From Clostridia bacterium (GTDB lineage: Bacteria > Bacillota_A > Clostridia > Oscillospirales > QAKW01): a DNA stretch of 33,974 nt. The notes under the pieces are model-generated. The model was not told where the DNA came from. It did not search any database and saw nothing but the letters and a program-made list of their open reading frames with translations. The translations under genes were made by a program, and so were the position numbers. The stretch spans positions 1 to 33,974 of the forward strand of contig JAFQKO010000041.1 of NCBI GenBank assembly GCA_017396865.1, written 5' to 3'. Shown here in pieces: positions 1 through 8,770 of the stretch. Positions within the stretch are counted from its first letter, which is position 1. The number at the start of each line of letters is the position of its first letter.

Positions 1-1476
1 ACCATGCCCAAGATGATCAAGGTCAACCTGACCGGTAAGCTCCGTGATTTTGTTACCGCCAAGGACGTCAGCCTGGAGATTTTGAGAATTCTCTCGGTCA
101 AGGGCGGTGTCGGCTATATCATCGAATGGGGCGGCGAGGGTATCAAGACGTTGTCCGTTCCCGAGCGTGCCACCATCACCAATATGGGCACCGAGCTGGG
201 TGCCACCACCTCCATCTTCCCCTCCGACGAGGTCACCAAGGCCTTTTTGGAGGCCGAAGGCAGAGGCGAGGTCTGGAAGGAGCTTAAGAGCGATGACGAT
301 GCCGAATACGACCGCATCATCGATATTGATCTTTCTGCCCTCGAGCCGTTGATTGCCTGCCCCCACAGCCCCGATAACGTGGTGAAGGTCTCTTCCCTCA
401 AGGGCACCAAGGTGGATCAGGTCTGCATCGGCTCCTGCACCAACTCTTCTCTCTACGATATGCTGAAGGTTGCCGCTATTTTGAAGGGCAAGACCATCAG
501 CCCCGACGTCAGCCTTTCCATCTCTCCCGGCTCCAAGCAGGTATTGGCCATGCTCGCCGATTGCGGTGCGCTCTCCGATATCCTTGCCAGCGGCGCCCGT
601 GTGCTGGAATGCGCCTGTGGCCCTTGCATCGGTATGGGCTTCTCGCCCAATTCCGCCGGTATCTCTCTGCGTACCTTCAACCGTAACTTTGAGGGCAGAA
701 GCGGTACCGCCGACGGTCAGGTCTACCTCGTTTCTCCCGAAACGGCGGTTGCCGCCGCCATCACCGGTGAGATCACCGATCCCACTCTGCTGGGTACCAT
801 GCCCAAGGTAGAGATGCCCGCCGCCTTTAAGATCGACGACAGCGCCATTATCAAGCCCGCCGATCCCGAGGAGGCCAAGGATCTGGAGATCCTGCGCGGT
901 CCCAACATCAAGAAGTTCCCCGAAGCCAAGCCCCAGCAGGATACCCTTTCTGCCGAGCTGGTTCTGAAGGTGGGCGACAACATTACCACCGACCATATCA
1001 TGCCCGCAGGCGCTAAGATCCTGCCCTATCGCTCCAATATTCCTTATCTTTCTCAGTTCTGCTTCGGCGTCTGCGATAAGACCTTCCCCGAGCGTGCCAA
1101 GGCGGCAGGGGAGAGCATCATCGTCGGCGGTATGAACTACGGCCAGGGCTCCTCCCGTGAGCACGCTGCGCTGGTGCCCCTCTATCTGGGCGTGCGTGCC
1201 GTTATCACCAAGAGCTTTGCCCGCATCCACATTGCCAACCTCATCAATGCAGGCATCATGCCCCTGACCTTCGAAAATCCCGAGGATTATGAGAAGATCA
1301 ATCAGGGCGATAAGCTGACTCTGCATCATATCTATGAGGGCATGGAGAGCGGCAAGATGGTGCTGGAGGATGAAACCAACGGTGTGAAGGTGCCGGTCGT
1401 TTGCAGCTTTACCGACCGTCAGATCGCAATTTTGAAGGCAGGCAGCCTGCTTGCTTATACCAAGGAAGGAGTATAA
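1..1476 (+). CDS. acn: Aconitate hydratase (aconitase), 5'-truncated by the window edge
   Basis: The frame is open from base 1, so about 490 C-terminal residues are visible; single-chain aconitases of this type are about 640 residues long, so roughly 150 are missing upstream. Numbering from the ATG at position 4, the three cysteines that bind the 4Fe-4S cluster are in CIGSCTNSS (residues 141-149) and ACGPCIG (204-210). The C-terminal swivel domain carries [15 protein letters not shown] (375-389) and SFARIH. The catalytic-then-swivel order is that of AcnA-type enzymes, not AcnB. It interconverts citrate and isocitrate in the cytoplasm. The isocitrate dehydrogenase gene starts 2 bases after its stop, so the two are almost certainly cotranscribed and feed 2-oxoglutarate/glutamate synthesis. 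A citrate synthase gene might lie upstream but is outside the window. Confidence 0.95.
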   Translation, partial: TMPKMIKVNLTGKLRDFVTAKDVSLEILRILSVKGGVGYIIEWGGEGIKTLSVPERATITNMGTELGATTSIFPSDEVTKAFLEAEGRGEVWKELKSDDDAEYDRIIDIDLSALEPLIACPHSPDNVVKVSSLKGTKVDQVCIGSCTNSSLYDMLKVAAILKGKTISPDVSLSISPGSKQVLAMLADCGALSDILASGARVLECACGPCIGMGFSPNSAGISLRTFNRNFEGRSGTADGQVYLVSPETAVAAAITGEITDPTLLGTMPKVEMPAAFKIDDSAIIKPADPEEAKDLEILRGPNIKKFPEAKPQQDTLSAELVLKVGDNITTDHIMPAGAKILPYRSNIPYLSQFCFGVCDKTFPERAKAAGESIIVGGMNYGQGSSREHAALVPLYLGVRAVITKSFARIHIANLINAGIMPLTFENPEDYEKINQGDKLTLHHIYEGMESGKMVLEDETNGVKVPVVCSFTDRQIAILKAGSLLAYTKEGV

Positions 1477-1478
1477 TC

Positions 1479-2693
1479 ATGGCTAAAATTCAAATGAAAA
1501 CCCCGCTCGTCGAGATGGACGGCGATGAAATGACACGGATCATCTGGAAGATGATCAAGGATATTCTGATCTGCCCCTACGTGGATCTGAAATCCGAGTA
1601 CTATGATCTGGGCTTGGAATACAGAAACGAGACCAACGATCAGGTTACCTACGATTCCGCCATGGCCACCAAGAAGTACGGCGTTGCCGTCAAGTGCGCC
1701 ACCATCACCCCCAATGCGGCTCGTATGACCGAGTATAACCTCAAGGAGATGTGGAAATCCCCCAACGGCACCATCCGTGCCATTCTGGACGGTACCGTAT
1801 TCCGTACCCCCATCATCGTGAAGGGCATTACCCCCTATATCCCCACCTGGACCAAGCCCATCACCATCGCCCGTCATGCCTACGGCGACGTGTATAAGAA
1901 TACCGAAATGCAGGTGCCCGCCAACTCCAAGTGTGAGCTGGTTTGCACCGATAAGGACGGCAACGAGACCCGCAGCCTGATCCATGAGTTCGGTGAGTCT
2001 GCCGGTATTATTCAGGGTATGCACAACGTGGATGCGTCCATCGGCAGCTTTGCCAGAAGCTGCTTCAACTTTGCGCTGGATACCCATCAGGATATCTGGT
2101 TTGCCAGCAAGGATACCATCTCCAAGAAATACGACCATCGCTTCAAGGATATCTTCCAGGAGATCTACGATGCCGAGTATAAGGAGAAGTTTGAGGCGGC
2201 AGGGATCGAGTATTTCTATACCCTCATCGACGATGCGGTTGCCCGCGTGATCCGCTCCGAGGGCGGCTATATCTGGGCCTGCAAGAACTACGACGGCGAC
2301 GTGATGAGCGACATGGTCGCTACCGCCTACGGTTCGCTGGCGATGATGACCTCCGTTCTGGTCTCTCCCGACGGCGTTTATGAATACGAGGCTGCCCATG
2401 GCACCGTTCAGCGCCATTATTATAAGCACCTCAAGGGCGAGCCGACCTCCACCAACAGCGTGGCGACCCTCTTTGCCTGGACGGGTGCGCTGCGTAAGCG
2501 CGGTGAGCTGGACGAGCTGCCTGAGCTGATCAAATTCGCAGATTGCCTTGAAAAGGCAACCATTCAGACCATCGAGGAGGGCGTGATGACCGGCGATCTG
2601 GCGTTGCTTTCCAAGCTGCCCAATAAGCGCAAGGTCAATACCGAGGAGTTCTTGGTAGAGATCGATCAGCGCCTGAAGGCTTTGCTTGCATAA
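1479..2693 (+). CDS. icd: NADP-dependent isocitrate dehydrogenase, homodimeric (eukaryote-like) type
   Basis: Product of 404 residues that oxidatively decarboxylates isocitrate to 2-oxoglutarate with NADP+. The ATG at 1479 is chosen because an AAGGAAGGAG ribosome site (1462-1471) overlaps the end of the aconitase gene. Substrate-site features of the subfamily that includes human IDH1 are visible: SPNGTIR (94-100), Arg109, Arg132 in ARHAYGD, and Tyr139. Metal-binding aspartates lie in LIDD (249-252) and YDGDVMSD (271-278). The NADP-recognition stretch [11 protein letters not shown] (304-314) has the Arg-His pair expected for NADP rather than NAD. The subfamily is common in eukaryotes and scattered in bacteria, unlike the E. 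coli-type enzyme. An intrinsic terminator follows directly, closing an aconitase-IDH operon. Confidence 0.96.
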   Translation: MAKIQMKTPLVEMDGDEMTRIIWKMIKDILICPYVDLKSEYYDLGLEYRNETNDQVTYDSAMATKKYGVAVKCATITPNAARMTEYNLKEMWKSPNGTIRAILDGTVFRTPIIVKGITPYIPTWTKPITIARHAYGDVYKNTEMQVPANSKCELVCTDKDGNETRSLIHEFGESAGIIQGMHNVDASIGSFARSCFNFALDTHQDIWFASKDTISKKYDHRFKDIFQEIYDAEYKEKFEAAGIEYFYTLIDDAVARVIRSEGGYIWACKNYDGDVMSDMVATAYGSLAMMTSVLVSPDGVYEYEAAHGTVQRHYYKHLKGEPTSTNSVATLFAWTGALRKRGELDELPELIKFADCLEKATIQTIEEGVMTGDLALLSKLPNKRKVNTEEFLVEIDQRLKALLA

Positions 2694-2704
2694 TCTCAAT
2701 AATA

Positions 2705-2736
2705 AGAGCAGGATTCTTAGAATCCTGCTCTTTTTT
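2705..2736 (+). terminator. Intrinsic terminator after icd
   Basis: A perfect 12-bp stem, AGAGCAGGATTC with GAATCCTGCTCT, closes a three-base loop and runs into six Ts. It begins 11 bases after the icd stop codon. Confidence 0.93.
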
Positions 2737-2819
2737 GTCATTATCAACAAATTAAATGCCTTTGGTTTGTGCAATACCACGGAACTTCTTTACATTAATG
2801 TTACAGTTTTGGAAATCGC

Positions 2820-2849
2820 TTGACAAATGATTTTTTGTTTCCGTATAAT
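2820..2849 (+). promoter_or_regulatory. SigA-type promoter for the tandem lipoprotein genes
   Basis: Consensus TTGACA (2820-2825), an 18-base spacer, then consensus TATAAT (2844-2849). Transcription would start near 2856, about 25 bases ahead of the GTG start at 2881. The stretch 2737-2819 between this promoter and the icd terminator shows nothing else recognisable. Confidence 0.85.
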
Positions 2850-2880
2850 TGAATTGAAAATAAATATCGGGAGGGCGCTT

Positions 2881-3609
2881 GTGAAACGAAGCATTATATT
2901 GTGCCTGCTTGCCGTTCTGCTGCTGTTGAGCGGATGCAGAGCAGAGCAGCCGCAGATTGAAAGTGCCGACGGATCTGAGACCACCGTAGCCGAGACAGAA
3001 CCCGCTCCAAGCAAGGAGCAACCTCCAATCATCAAATTCTGGGAAACGGTCGATGAAATGAGCTTGGAAGAGGCAAAGGCGATCATCGAACAAAAACTAA
3101 AGCAGATTCAGAACGACAGCGACGTTGGCACGATGACGGCAGAAGATCGGATGGCGATGTACGTTTACGGATGTGAACGATTTGAAAATCTGAGATTGCG
3201 TCTTTCAACAGACGACATTAAAGAAGGCGCTTTACAGATCAATATTATACTGAAACCCGGTTGTGATATAACATATTTAGAAAAGAATGTGTGGTCAGCG
3301 CAAGAGGAGTTCAGCCGCTTTGCCGCATTGTTCAAAACAGTGCATAATAAAAATAACGGAATCTATTTGGGCTCGACATATACAAAGGAATTGGGACTTG
3401 ATGAAAATCTTGAACAATTATTAGCCGCTGTAAACTGCGGCCCATATGTAAGTGTTGTTGTGCATTATGATTCGGAGGATACGACCGTGAAAGAACAAAT
3501 GTACAAAGAGTTGTTTCCTCTTTTACTTCGTTACTATTTGAGTTTAGGCGATGTTGCATTTTTTGATGAAGTGGACTTGTGGCGTCTTGTAAGTGGAGAG
3601 ATTGAATGA
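2881..3609 (+). CDS. Putative lipoprotein, tandem paralogue 1
   Basis: A 242-residue protein of unknown function. The GTG start at 2881 follows a GGGAGGG ribosome site by 5 bases and places a textbook lipoprotein signal at the N terminus: KR, a Leu-rich core, then LSGC with the lipid-anchored Cys at residue 19. An Asp/Glu/Pro-rich linker follows, and then a motif shared with the next gene, FWETVDEMSLEEAK, plus RMAMYVYGC and a C-terminal LLRYYLSL. These blocks show that the two genes are paralogues, although the rest has diverged. Codon use and base composition are clearly more AT-rich than in the flanking metabolic genes, suggesting relatively recent acquisition. It should be anchored on the outer face of the membrane. 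No enzyme motif is apparent; a binding or structural role is possible but unsupported. Confidence 0.85.
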   Translation: MKRSIILCLLAVLLLLSGCRAEQPQIESADGSETTVAETEPAPSKEQPPIIKFWETVDEMSLEEAKAIIEQKLKQIQNDSDVGTMTAEDRMAMYVYGCERFENLRLRLSTDDIKEGALQINIILKPGCDITYLEKNVWSAQEEFSRFAALFKTVHNKNNGIYLGSTYTKELGLDENLEQLLAAVNCGPYVSVVVHYDSEDTTVKEQMYKELFPLLLRYYLSLGDVAFFDEVDLWRLVSGEIE

Positions 3610-4304
3610 AAAATATGAAAAAAATACTATCTGTTCTGCTTGTGATGCTTTTATTGCTGAGCGGATGCAGAGCAGAGCAGCCTGATATTGATTCGGGCGA
3701 AGAATCGGAACTTATACCGCTTAAAACAGAGATCGTACGCTTTTGGGAAACGGTCGATGAAATGAGCATGGAGGAGGCAAAAAACGTCTACGGGGTGATG
3801 ATGCAGCGCATTCGGAATGAAGAATATATCGCTTCGCCTACCGATGAGGAACGCATGGCAATGTACGTTTTAGGATGCGGATACTATGAAGATTATATGA
3901 AGAAATATAATTATAATGTGGGCGATGGATTTCCAAGCTTTTATATAAACCTCATCCTGGAAGGAACGTTTGAAGGCGGCGTGGAAAAATATTTGGAAAA
4001 ACAATGGACGTCGAATACGTGGAAAGTAAAATATGACTACCGTGGAGATGGGGAACATAGAATATTGGTGTCTGCCGGAGGCGATTATCATGTTCTATAT
4101 GGAATTGAAGAATTTTTGCTTTATCTAAACAACATTGAGGTCACAATTTCTTTCTGTCCCCAAACAACGCGGTATAAATACGGTGAGGTAACGACCTTTC
4201 ACAAAGAACTTTTGCGGTATTATTTAAGTTTAAAATCGGTTGTGTATTCAGGGCCGATAAGGTTCTATGGTGGAGAAGGTAATATAGCCGATGGTGATGT
4301 GTAA
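3606..4304 (+). CDS. Putative lipoprotein, tandem paralogue 2
   Basis: A 232-residue paralogue of the preceding lipoprotein, overlapping it by 4 bases (ATGA), so it is likely translationally coupled. The start at 3606 is preceded by GGAGAG at suitable spacing; an internal ATG at 3615 is an alternative. The signal segment ends LLSGCRAEQP, with the lipid-anchored Cys at residue 21; the same SGCRAEQP occurs in paralogue 1, down to DNA level. Shared blocks are FWETVDEMSMEEAK, ERMAMYVLGC and LLRYYLSL. It has the same AT-rich composition. The function is unknown. Conservation of the blocks around strongly diverged spacers suggests a folded domain under selection, not decay. Confidence 0.84.
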   Translation: MKNMKKILSVLLVMLLLLSGCRAEQPDIDSGEESELIPLKTEIVRFWETVDEMSMEEAKNVYGVMMQRIRNEEYIASPTDEERMAMYVLGCGYYEDYMKKYNYNVGDGFPSFYINLILEGTFEGGVEKYLEKQWTSNTWKVKYDYRGDGEHRILVSAGGDYHVLYGIEEFLLYLNNIEVTISFCPQTTRYKYGEVTTFHKELLRYYLSLKSVVYSGPIRFYGGEGNIADGDV

Positions 4305-4367
4305 ATTTAAATGAAAAAAGAGTTCCGATCGCAACGATTGCCGCTTATATTTATATTTCCAATTAAA

Positions 4368-4399
4368 AAAAGAACCTGCCGTAAGGGGCAGGTTCTTTT
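4368..4399. terminator. Bidirectional terminator between lipoprotein and MarR genes
   Basis: AAAAGAACCTGCC pairs with GGCAGGTTCTTTT around a six-base loop. The A-rich and T-rich ends let it stop transcription from both sides, serving the lipoprotein pair (+) and the converging MarR gene (-). Confidence 0.9.
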
Positions 4400-4404
4400 G
4401 CTGT

Positions 4405-4851
4405 TTATAATCCGATCTGATCCAGTTTTTTGAGGTTTTCGGAGATGAGGGTCAGCGCCTTATAAAAAACCTGGCGTTCGTCCTCAGATAAGCCTTCACC
4501 GCCGAATTCCACGGCACGCTTGGCTTGGACGTTGATCTCCTCTGCCAAGGCAAGGCCGCTTTCGGTCAGCTTGATCTTGGCACGGTAGCGATTTTGGTTT
4601 TGCTCCCCTTTTTTCATCAGGCCTTGCGCCTCCAATTGGGTAACGGCGCGGGAAACCTCGGCTTTGTCCTTGGCGCAGATGGTGCAGAGCTCGGCGGCGG
4701 TCAACCCGTCGCGATGGCGGTAAAGAGCGGTGAAAAAGACCGCATGGGGGCCTTTCAGGCCGTGCTTTCTCATTTCGTCGGTGGCGATGCGATGCCAGCA
4801 GCGGGAAATCTCGGCAATGGCATAGGAAAAGGTTTCAAAACGGTCGATCAT
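4405..4851 (-). CDS. MarR-family transcriptional regulator (stand-alone)
   Basis: A 148-residue winged-helix regulator. The start at 4851 is preferred over an upstream in-frame ATG at 4881 because GGAGG sits 6 bases before it. The MarR core is visible: a dimerising N-terminal helix, HAVFFTALYRHRDGLTAAELC (helix 2/3), the recognition region DKAEVSRAVTQLEAQGLM (about residues 60-77), a wing with NRYRAKIKLTESG, and C-terminal dimerisation helices. No target gene is adjacent on the same strand, so it may control itself and distant genes. Its promoter contains two inverted repeats, which supports autoregulation. The ligand cannot be predicted; multidrug or phenolic compounds are typical of the family. 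Confidence 0.9.
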   Translation of the reverse strand: MIDRFETFSYAIAEISRCWHRIATDEMRKHGLKGPHAVFFTALYRHRDGLTAAELCTICAKDKAEVSRAVTQLEAQGLMKKGEQNQNRYRAKIKLTESGLALAEEINVQAKRAVEFGGEGLSEDERQVFYKALTLISENLKKLDQIGL

Positions 4852-4868
4852 GGTGTCCTCCAAAAGAA

Positions 4869-4915
4869 GTTGATTTCTCAACGGATATTATACTTGATAA
4901 AATCAACGAAGTCAA
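4869..4915 (-). promoter_or_regulatory. MarR promoter with two inverted-repeat operators
   Basis: On the minus strand, TTGACT (4915-4910), a 17-base spacer and TATAAT (4892-4887). A perfect dyad TTGAT-AAA-ATCAA (4894-4906) lies between -35 and -10. A second, GTTGA-N4-TCAAC (4869-4882), covers the probable start of transcription. Both share the TTGA/TCAA half-site, as expected for autorepression by the downstream MarR protein. Confidence 0.75.
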
Positions 4916-4960
4916 GGCGAAAATTGAAAGTTTTTGCCGTATTTTTATGCATGGGGCAAA

Positions 4961-5024
4961 CTACCCCTCAGTCTCGCATCCGCTCGACAGCTCCCCTGAC
5001 AAGGGGAGCCGAGGGTGAACTGTA
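4961..5024. repeat. GC-rich intergenic hairpin unit
   Basis: The unit opens with CCCCTCAGTC, contains a perfect 8-bp stem GCTCCCCT-GACA-AGGGGAGC (4990-5009), and closes with GAGGGTG. From memory, similar CCCCTCAGTC/GACAGCTCCCC repeat units occur between genes in many gut Clostridia; I cannot confirm copy number here. It sits where the 5' hairpin of the 290-bp element family would be expected in the diverged copy just downstream. Confidence 0.5.
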
Positions 5025-5060
5025 CTTTTTTAGAATCATGGTAAAGCAGAGACCAAGGTG

Positions 5061-5286
5061 AAGAAAAAAGGATGCAGATTTCGTTGATCTCACCCGAAGG
5101 CGTATGTGATACGCCGAGAGGTGGGAGCGACGGGAAGCAGGAAAAATTCAAATAAAATCCGCAAGGCGGATTTTTTCCTTATAATAAAAAACACAGAGAA
5201 AAAGCACACAACTTCTTCTCTGTGTTATTTTTTGAAAATGGCACAAACCAATATTTACCTTTTTCCTGCGTTCTGCGCCTTTTTTC
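5061..5286 (+). repeat. Diverged copy C of the ~290-bp structured intergenic element
   Basis: It aligns along its length with the two intact copies at 12638-12925 and 32474-32759. The core GCGTATGTGATACGC (5100-5114) is identical, as are CCTTATA and the terminator-like hairpin AAAATCCGC/GCGGATTTT (5154-5174). Two other stems are kept as stems but with different sequence. The outer stem around the core is CGTTG/CGACG plus CTC-ACC pairs (5082-5132). The next hairpin is AACACAGAGAA/TTCTCTGTGTT (5190-5226) instead of CAAGGAGAAAG/CTTTCTCCTTG. It ends GCGCCTTTTTT, 6 bases from the stop of the converging ABC gene. The 5' hairpin and terminal inverted repeats of the intact copies are absent. Confidence 0.75.
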
Positions 5287-5291
5287 GAGCC

Positions 5292-7061
5292 TTACTCGAA
5301 TTGGGCGTTGTAGAGTTCTTTATAGAATCCGCCCTCGGCCATGAGAGAATCGTGAGTCCCGCACCCTACGATCTTACCGTCGCGTACCACAAGGATCTGA
5401 TCGGCATCGCGGATGGTGGAGAGCCGATGGGCCACCACAAAGCAGGTTTTATCCTGCATCAACTTGCGCATTGCCTTTTGTACCAGCTTTTCGGTGCGGG
5501 TATCGACGTTGGAGGTCGCCTCGTCGAGGATCAGCATGGAGCAATCCATCAGCATGGCACGGGCGATGGTCAAGAGCTGCTTTTGCCCCTTGGAGATGTT
5601 GGCGGCATCATCGGTGAGGATGGTGTCGTAGCCGTCGGGCAGGGCATTGATAAAGCTGTGGATGCCCGCTGCCTTGGCGGCGGCGATCACCTCTTCGCGG
5701 GTGGCATCGGGGCGGCCGAAGGCAATGTTATCGTAGATGGTGCCATAGAAGAGCCAGGTCTCCTGCAGAACCATCGAGTAGGCCAGCCGCAGGCTACTGC
5801 GGGTGATATCGGTGATATCGGTGCCGTCCATGGCGATGGAGCCCTTTTCAATGTCGTAGAACCGCATCAACAGGTTGATGAGGGTGCTTTTTCCTGCACC
5901 TGTGGGCCCGACAATGGCAACGGTGGTGCCGGGCTCGGCCTTGAGAGAAAAATTGTGCAGAATGGTTTTTTCGGGGGTGTAGCCGAATTCCACGTTCTCG
6001 AGGGTCACCTCGCCCTGTACCGTTTCGATGGGGGCGGCGGTGTCGGGATCGGCAGGCTCAGGCAACTCGTCCATTAGGCCAAAGATCCGCTCTGCGGCGG
6101 CCAGCGCCGATTGCAGCTCGCTGAAGATGTTGGCGATCTCGTGGATGGGGCCGGAGAATTTGCGGCTGTACAGAACGAAGCTGGAGATGCTGCCGATGGT
6201 GATGGCGGCAGGGCCGCCAACGATGTAGATGGCCGCGCCGAGGATGGAAACCAGCGCCAGCGAAAGGTTGGTGTTGAGGTTCATGGAGGGGCCCATCGTA
6301 CTGCCGTAGTATTCTGCCATGTAGTAGGCATCCACCACCGTTTCGTCCTCTTCGTCGAAGTCGACCAGAACGTTCTCCTCCTGATTATAGGATTTTAAGG
6401 TCTTCTGACCCGAGATCTTTTCCTCCACAAAGTCGTTGAGTTCGCCCAACTTTTTGCTCCGCCGGCGGAAGAGCGGGCGGGTGCGCTTAGTGATAAATCG
6501 GGTGAGCAGAACGGCAAGAGGAATGGTAACGGCGAAGACCAGCAACAGCGGCGGGCTGATGCGGAACATCATGTAGAGCGAGCCTACAATGGTAACGACA
6601 GCGGTGAAAACGTGCACCACGTCGGAGGCCAGCGTCTGGCTGATATTGTCGGCATCGTAGGAGATGCGGCTGAGGATGTCGCCGGGTGCGTGACCGTCGT
6701 AGAAGCCGACGGGCAGGTCGGCCAGCCGCTCAAAGAGATCCTGCCGCAGGCGGAAGGTGACCTTGCGGGCGATGTGGATCATCACCAACTGCAGGGAATA
6801 GGAGAGAATAGCGGAAACAAGATAGCAGATCGCCATCAGCCCTGCCATACGGAAAATAACGTCGAACTGAACTTGACCGTTGTTGGCGGGATTGTTGACG
6901 TCGGCGGCATCGATCGCCTGACCCGAAAGGTCGGGGGCAACCAACGCTAAAACGTTGGCAACGACCGCCAAAAGGATCGCCAGCAGCAAAAACCACTTGA
7001 ACTTCCAAAGGTAACCGCCCAGACGGCGCAAAATCCCGCCGTTCAATTTTTGCTTGCTCAT
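5292..7061 (-). CDS. Heterodimeric ABC exporter, subunit with canonical Walker B
   Basis: A 589-residue half-transporter: six-helix transmembrane domain (about 20-320), then a nucleotide-binding domain. Walker A is GPTGAGKST (385-393), Walker B ends LILDEATS with the catalytic Glu at 514, and the switch His is 545. The signature is ISKGQ (489-493) instead of LSGGQ. In heterodimeric exporters such as BmrCD or TM287/288, a variant signature in one half pairs with the non-catalytic Walker site of the other; the partner encoded just upstream has exactly that defect. The start overlaps the partner's stop by 4 bases (ATGA). A MarR gene heads the operon, so drug or toxic-compound export from the cytoplasm is the likely role, but the substrate is unknown. 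Confidence 0.93.
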   Translation of the reverse strand: MSKQKLNGGILRRLGGYLWKFKWFLLLAILLAVVANVLALVAPDLSGQAIDAADVNNPANNGQVQFDVIFRMAGLMAICYLVSAILSYSLQLVMIHIARKVTFRLRQDLFERLADLPVGFYDGHAPGDILSRISYDADNISQTLASDVVHVFTAVVTIVGSLYMMFRISPPLLLVFAVTIPLAVLLTRFITKRTRPLFRRRSKKLGELNDFVEEKISGQKTLKSYNQEENVLVDFDEEDETVVDAYYMAEYYGSTMGPSMNLNTNLSLALVSILGAAIYIVGGPAAITIGSISSFVLYSRKFSGPIHEIANIFSELQSALAAAERIFGLMDELPEPADPDTAAPIETVQGEVTLENVEFGYTPEKTILHNFSLKAEPGTTVAIVGPTGAGKSTLINLLMRFYDIEKGSIAMDGTDITDITRSSLRLAYSMVLQETWLFYGTIYDNIAFGRPDATREEVIAAAKAAGIHSFINALPDGYDTILTDDAANISKGQKQLLTIARAMLMDCSMLILDEATSNVDTRTEKLVQKAMRKLMQDKTCFVVAHRLSTIRDADQILVVRDGKIVGCGTHDSLMAEGGFYKELYNAQFE

Positions 7062-8770
7062 GCGGTCACCTCCTCTCCGGTCTGCAGAGAATAGATCTCG
7101 CGGTAGAGGGCGCAGCTTTGCAGCAGCTCCTCATGGGTGCCCAAGCCTTGGGGTACGCCGTCGTCCAAAACGAGGATTTTGTCGCAATGATGCACCGAGC
7201 TGACCCGCTGAGCGATCAGAATGGTGGTGGTATCGGCATATCGCTCCTTGAGGTTTTGGCGCAGGGCGGCATCGGTCTTGAAGTCCAGCGCCGAGGAGGA
7301 GTCGTCTAAGATCAGAATCTGCGGATTGCCGGCCAATGCACGGGCGATCAGCAGCCGTTGCTTTTGGCCGCCCGAAAGGTTGGAGGCCTTGGGCTCGATC
7401 ATGGCGGAAAGCCCGCCCTTTTCTTCGACAAATTTTGCGCCCTGAGCATCCTCCAGCGCCCGTAGAAGCTGTTCATCGGTCAGTTCTCTGCCGATGCGGA
7501 TGTTCTCCCCGATGGTATCACGGAAGAGCTGGTCGTTTTGGAATACCACGCCGAAGCTGGCGCGGATCTCGGCGGGGCTCATGCTCCGAAGATCCTTGCC
7601 GCCCAGCAAAATCCGCCCCTGATCGGGATCGTAGAACCGCATCAGAAGGGAGGCCATGGTGCTCTTGCCCGAGCCGGTGGGGCCTAAAATGCCTAAGGAT
7701 TCGCCCTTTTGTAGGGTGAAGCTGACATGGGAGAGATTATCCTGCTTTTTATGATAGGAGAAGCAAACGTCCTCAAAGGCGACCACCGCATCGGTATCGC
7801 TTGCGGGGTAATCACCCGTTTGCAGCTCCTCGGGCAGATCTAAAATGTCCTGAATTCTTCGTGCCGAGGCAAGGGCGCGGGAGTACATGGTCAATACGCG
7901 GGTAACGGTCATCATGGCATTGAGAATGATGGTGAAATAGGAAAGGAAGGCGGTGATGGTGCCAACGCCGGTCGCCCCGATGCTGACCCGCCAGGTGCCC
8001 GCCAGAATCACCAGCACCAAGCCGAGGTTTAAGATCAGATTCATCATCGGTGAGTTGATTGCCATCAAGCGGTTGGCCTTGCTTTCGGCCTTGTAAACGC
8101 TTTGGTTCACGGTACAGAACCGCTTTTTTTCATCCTCGGTTTTGGAAAGCGCCTTGATGACCCGTACACCGCTGATGTTTTCCCGTACCGAGCGCACCAG
8201 ATCGTCGTTGCGCTCCTGCAGATCGGCAAAGAGACCGACGCTGCGCTTGGAGATCTTATAAACGGGGATGCTCATCAGCGGCAGCATCAGGATCATGATC
8301 CCCGACAGTACGGGGTCCAGTGTGAGGGTGATCAGAACCCCGCCCAGCACCAGAATCGGCGCTCGCAGGCCGATCCGTTGCATCATACCGATCATGCGGT
8401 GGAGATTATAGGTATCGGTGGTCATGCGGGAGATCAAAGAGGGAACGGTGGCCTGATCCACCTGATGATTGGAGAGGTTAAAGATCTTTTGGAAGAGATC
8501 GTGGCGTACCTCAAAGATCGCCTTTTTGGCCACCTGCGCCGCCATACGGTTGGCAATGATATTGGTGATCCATGCCAAAAGGGCGCAAAGCAGCATCAAA
8601 ACGCCCCAGATAATCACCTTGCCCATATTGTTGAGCGGGATGACGTTATCGATGATATGCGCCAAAAAGTAGGGGAGCAGCAGATCCATGATGGAGCCGA
8701 AAAACTTGATCCCCATCCCGATGCTCATCCGCTTGAGCTGCGGCTTTAAGTAATGAAGGATCAGGTGCAT
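7058..8770 (-). CDS. Heterodimeric ABC exporter, subunit with degenerate ATP site
   Basis: A 570-residue half-transporter with an N-terminal transmembrane domain (about 15-310) and a nucleotide-binding domain. Walker A is GPTGSGKST (363-371) and the signature is canonical LSGGQ (465-469). Walker B is ILILDDSSSALD with Asp490 where the catalytic Glu should be, and the switch His is replaced by Gln521 (AQRVSS). This is the usual pattern of the non-hydrolysing half of a heterodimeric exporter, not decay: the frame is intact and full length. The start at 8770 lies inside the end of the MarR gene (10-base overlap) behind GGAGG. Order of expression is MarR, this subunit, then its partner. Confidence 0.93.
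   Translation of the reverse strand: MHLILHYLKPQLKRMSIGMGIKFFGSIMDLLLPYFLAHIIDNVIPLNNMGKVIIWGVLMLLCALLAWITNIIANRMAAQVAKKAIFEVRHDLFQKIFNLSNHQVDQATVPSLISRMTTDTYNLHRMIGMMQRIGLRAPILVLGGVLITLTLDPVLSGIMILMLPLMSIPVYKISKRSVGLFADLQERNDDLVRSVRENISGVRVIKALSKTEDEKKRFCTVNQSVYKAESKANRLMAINSPMMNLILNLGLVLVILAGTWRVSIGATGVGTITAFLSYFTIILNAMMTVTRVLTMYSRALASARRIQDILDLPEELQTGDYPASDTDAVVAFEDVCFSYHKKQDNLSHVSFTLQKGESLGILGPTGSGKSTMASLLMRFYDPDQGRILLGGKDLRSMSPAEIRASFGVVFQNDQLFRDTIGENIRIGRELTDEQLLRALEDAQGAKFVEEKGGLSAMIEPKASNLSGGQKQRLLIARALAGNPQILILDDSSSALDFKTDAALRQNLKERYADTTTILIAQRVSSVHHCDKILVLDDGVPQGLGTHEELLQSCALYREIYSLQTGEEVTA

Noticed and set aside
1..1476. Aconitase as an N-terminally deleted gene
   Set aside because: The frame is open to the first base; truncation is by the window edge.
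7058..8770. ABC subunit as a pseudogene because catalytic Glu and His are missing
   Set aside because: Full length, intact frame, and the defects match the known degenerate site of heterodimeric exporters, complemented by the partner's variant signature.
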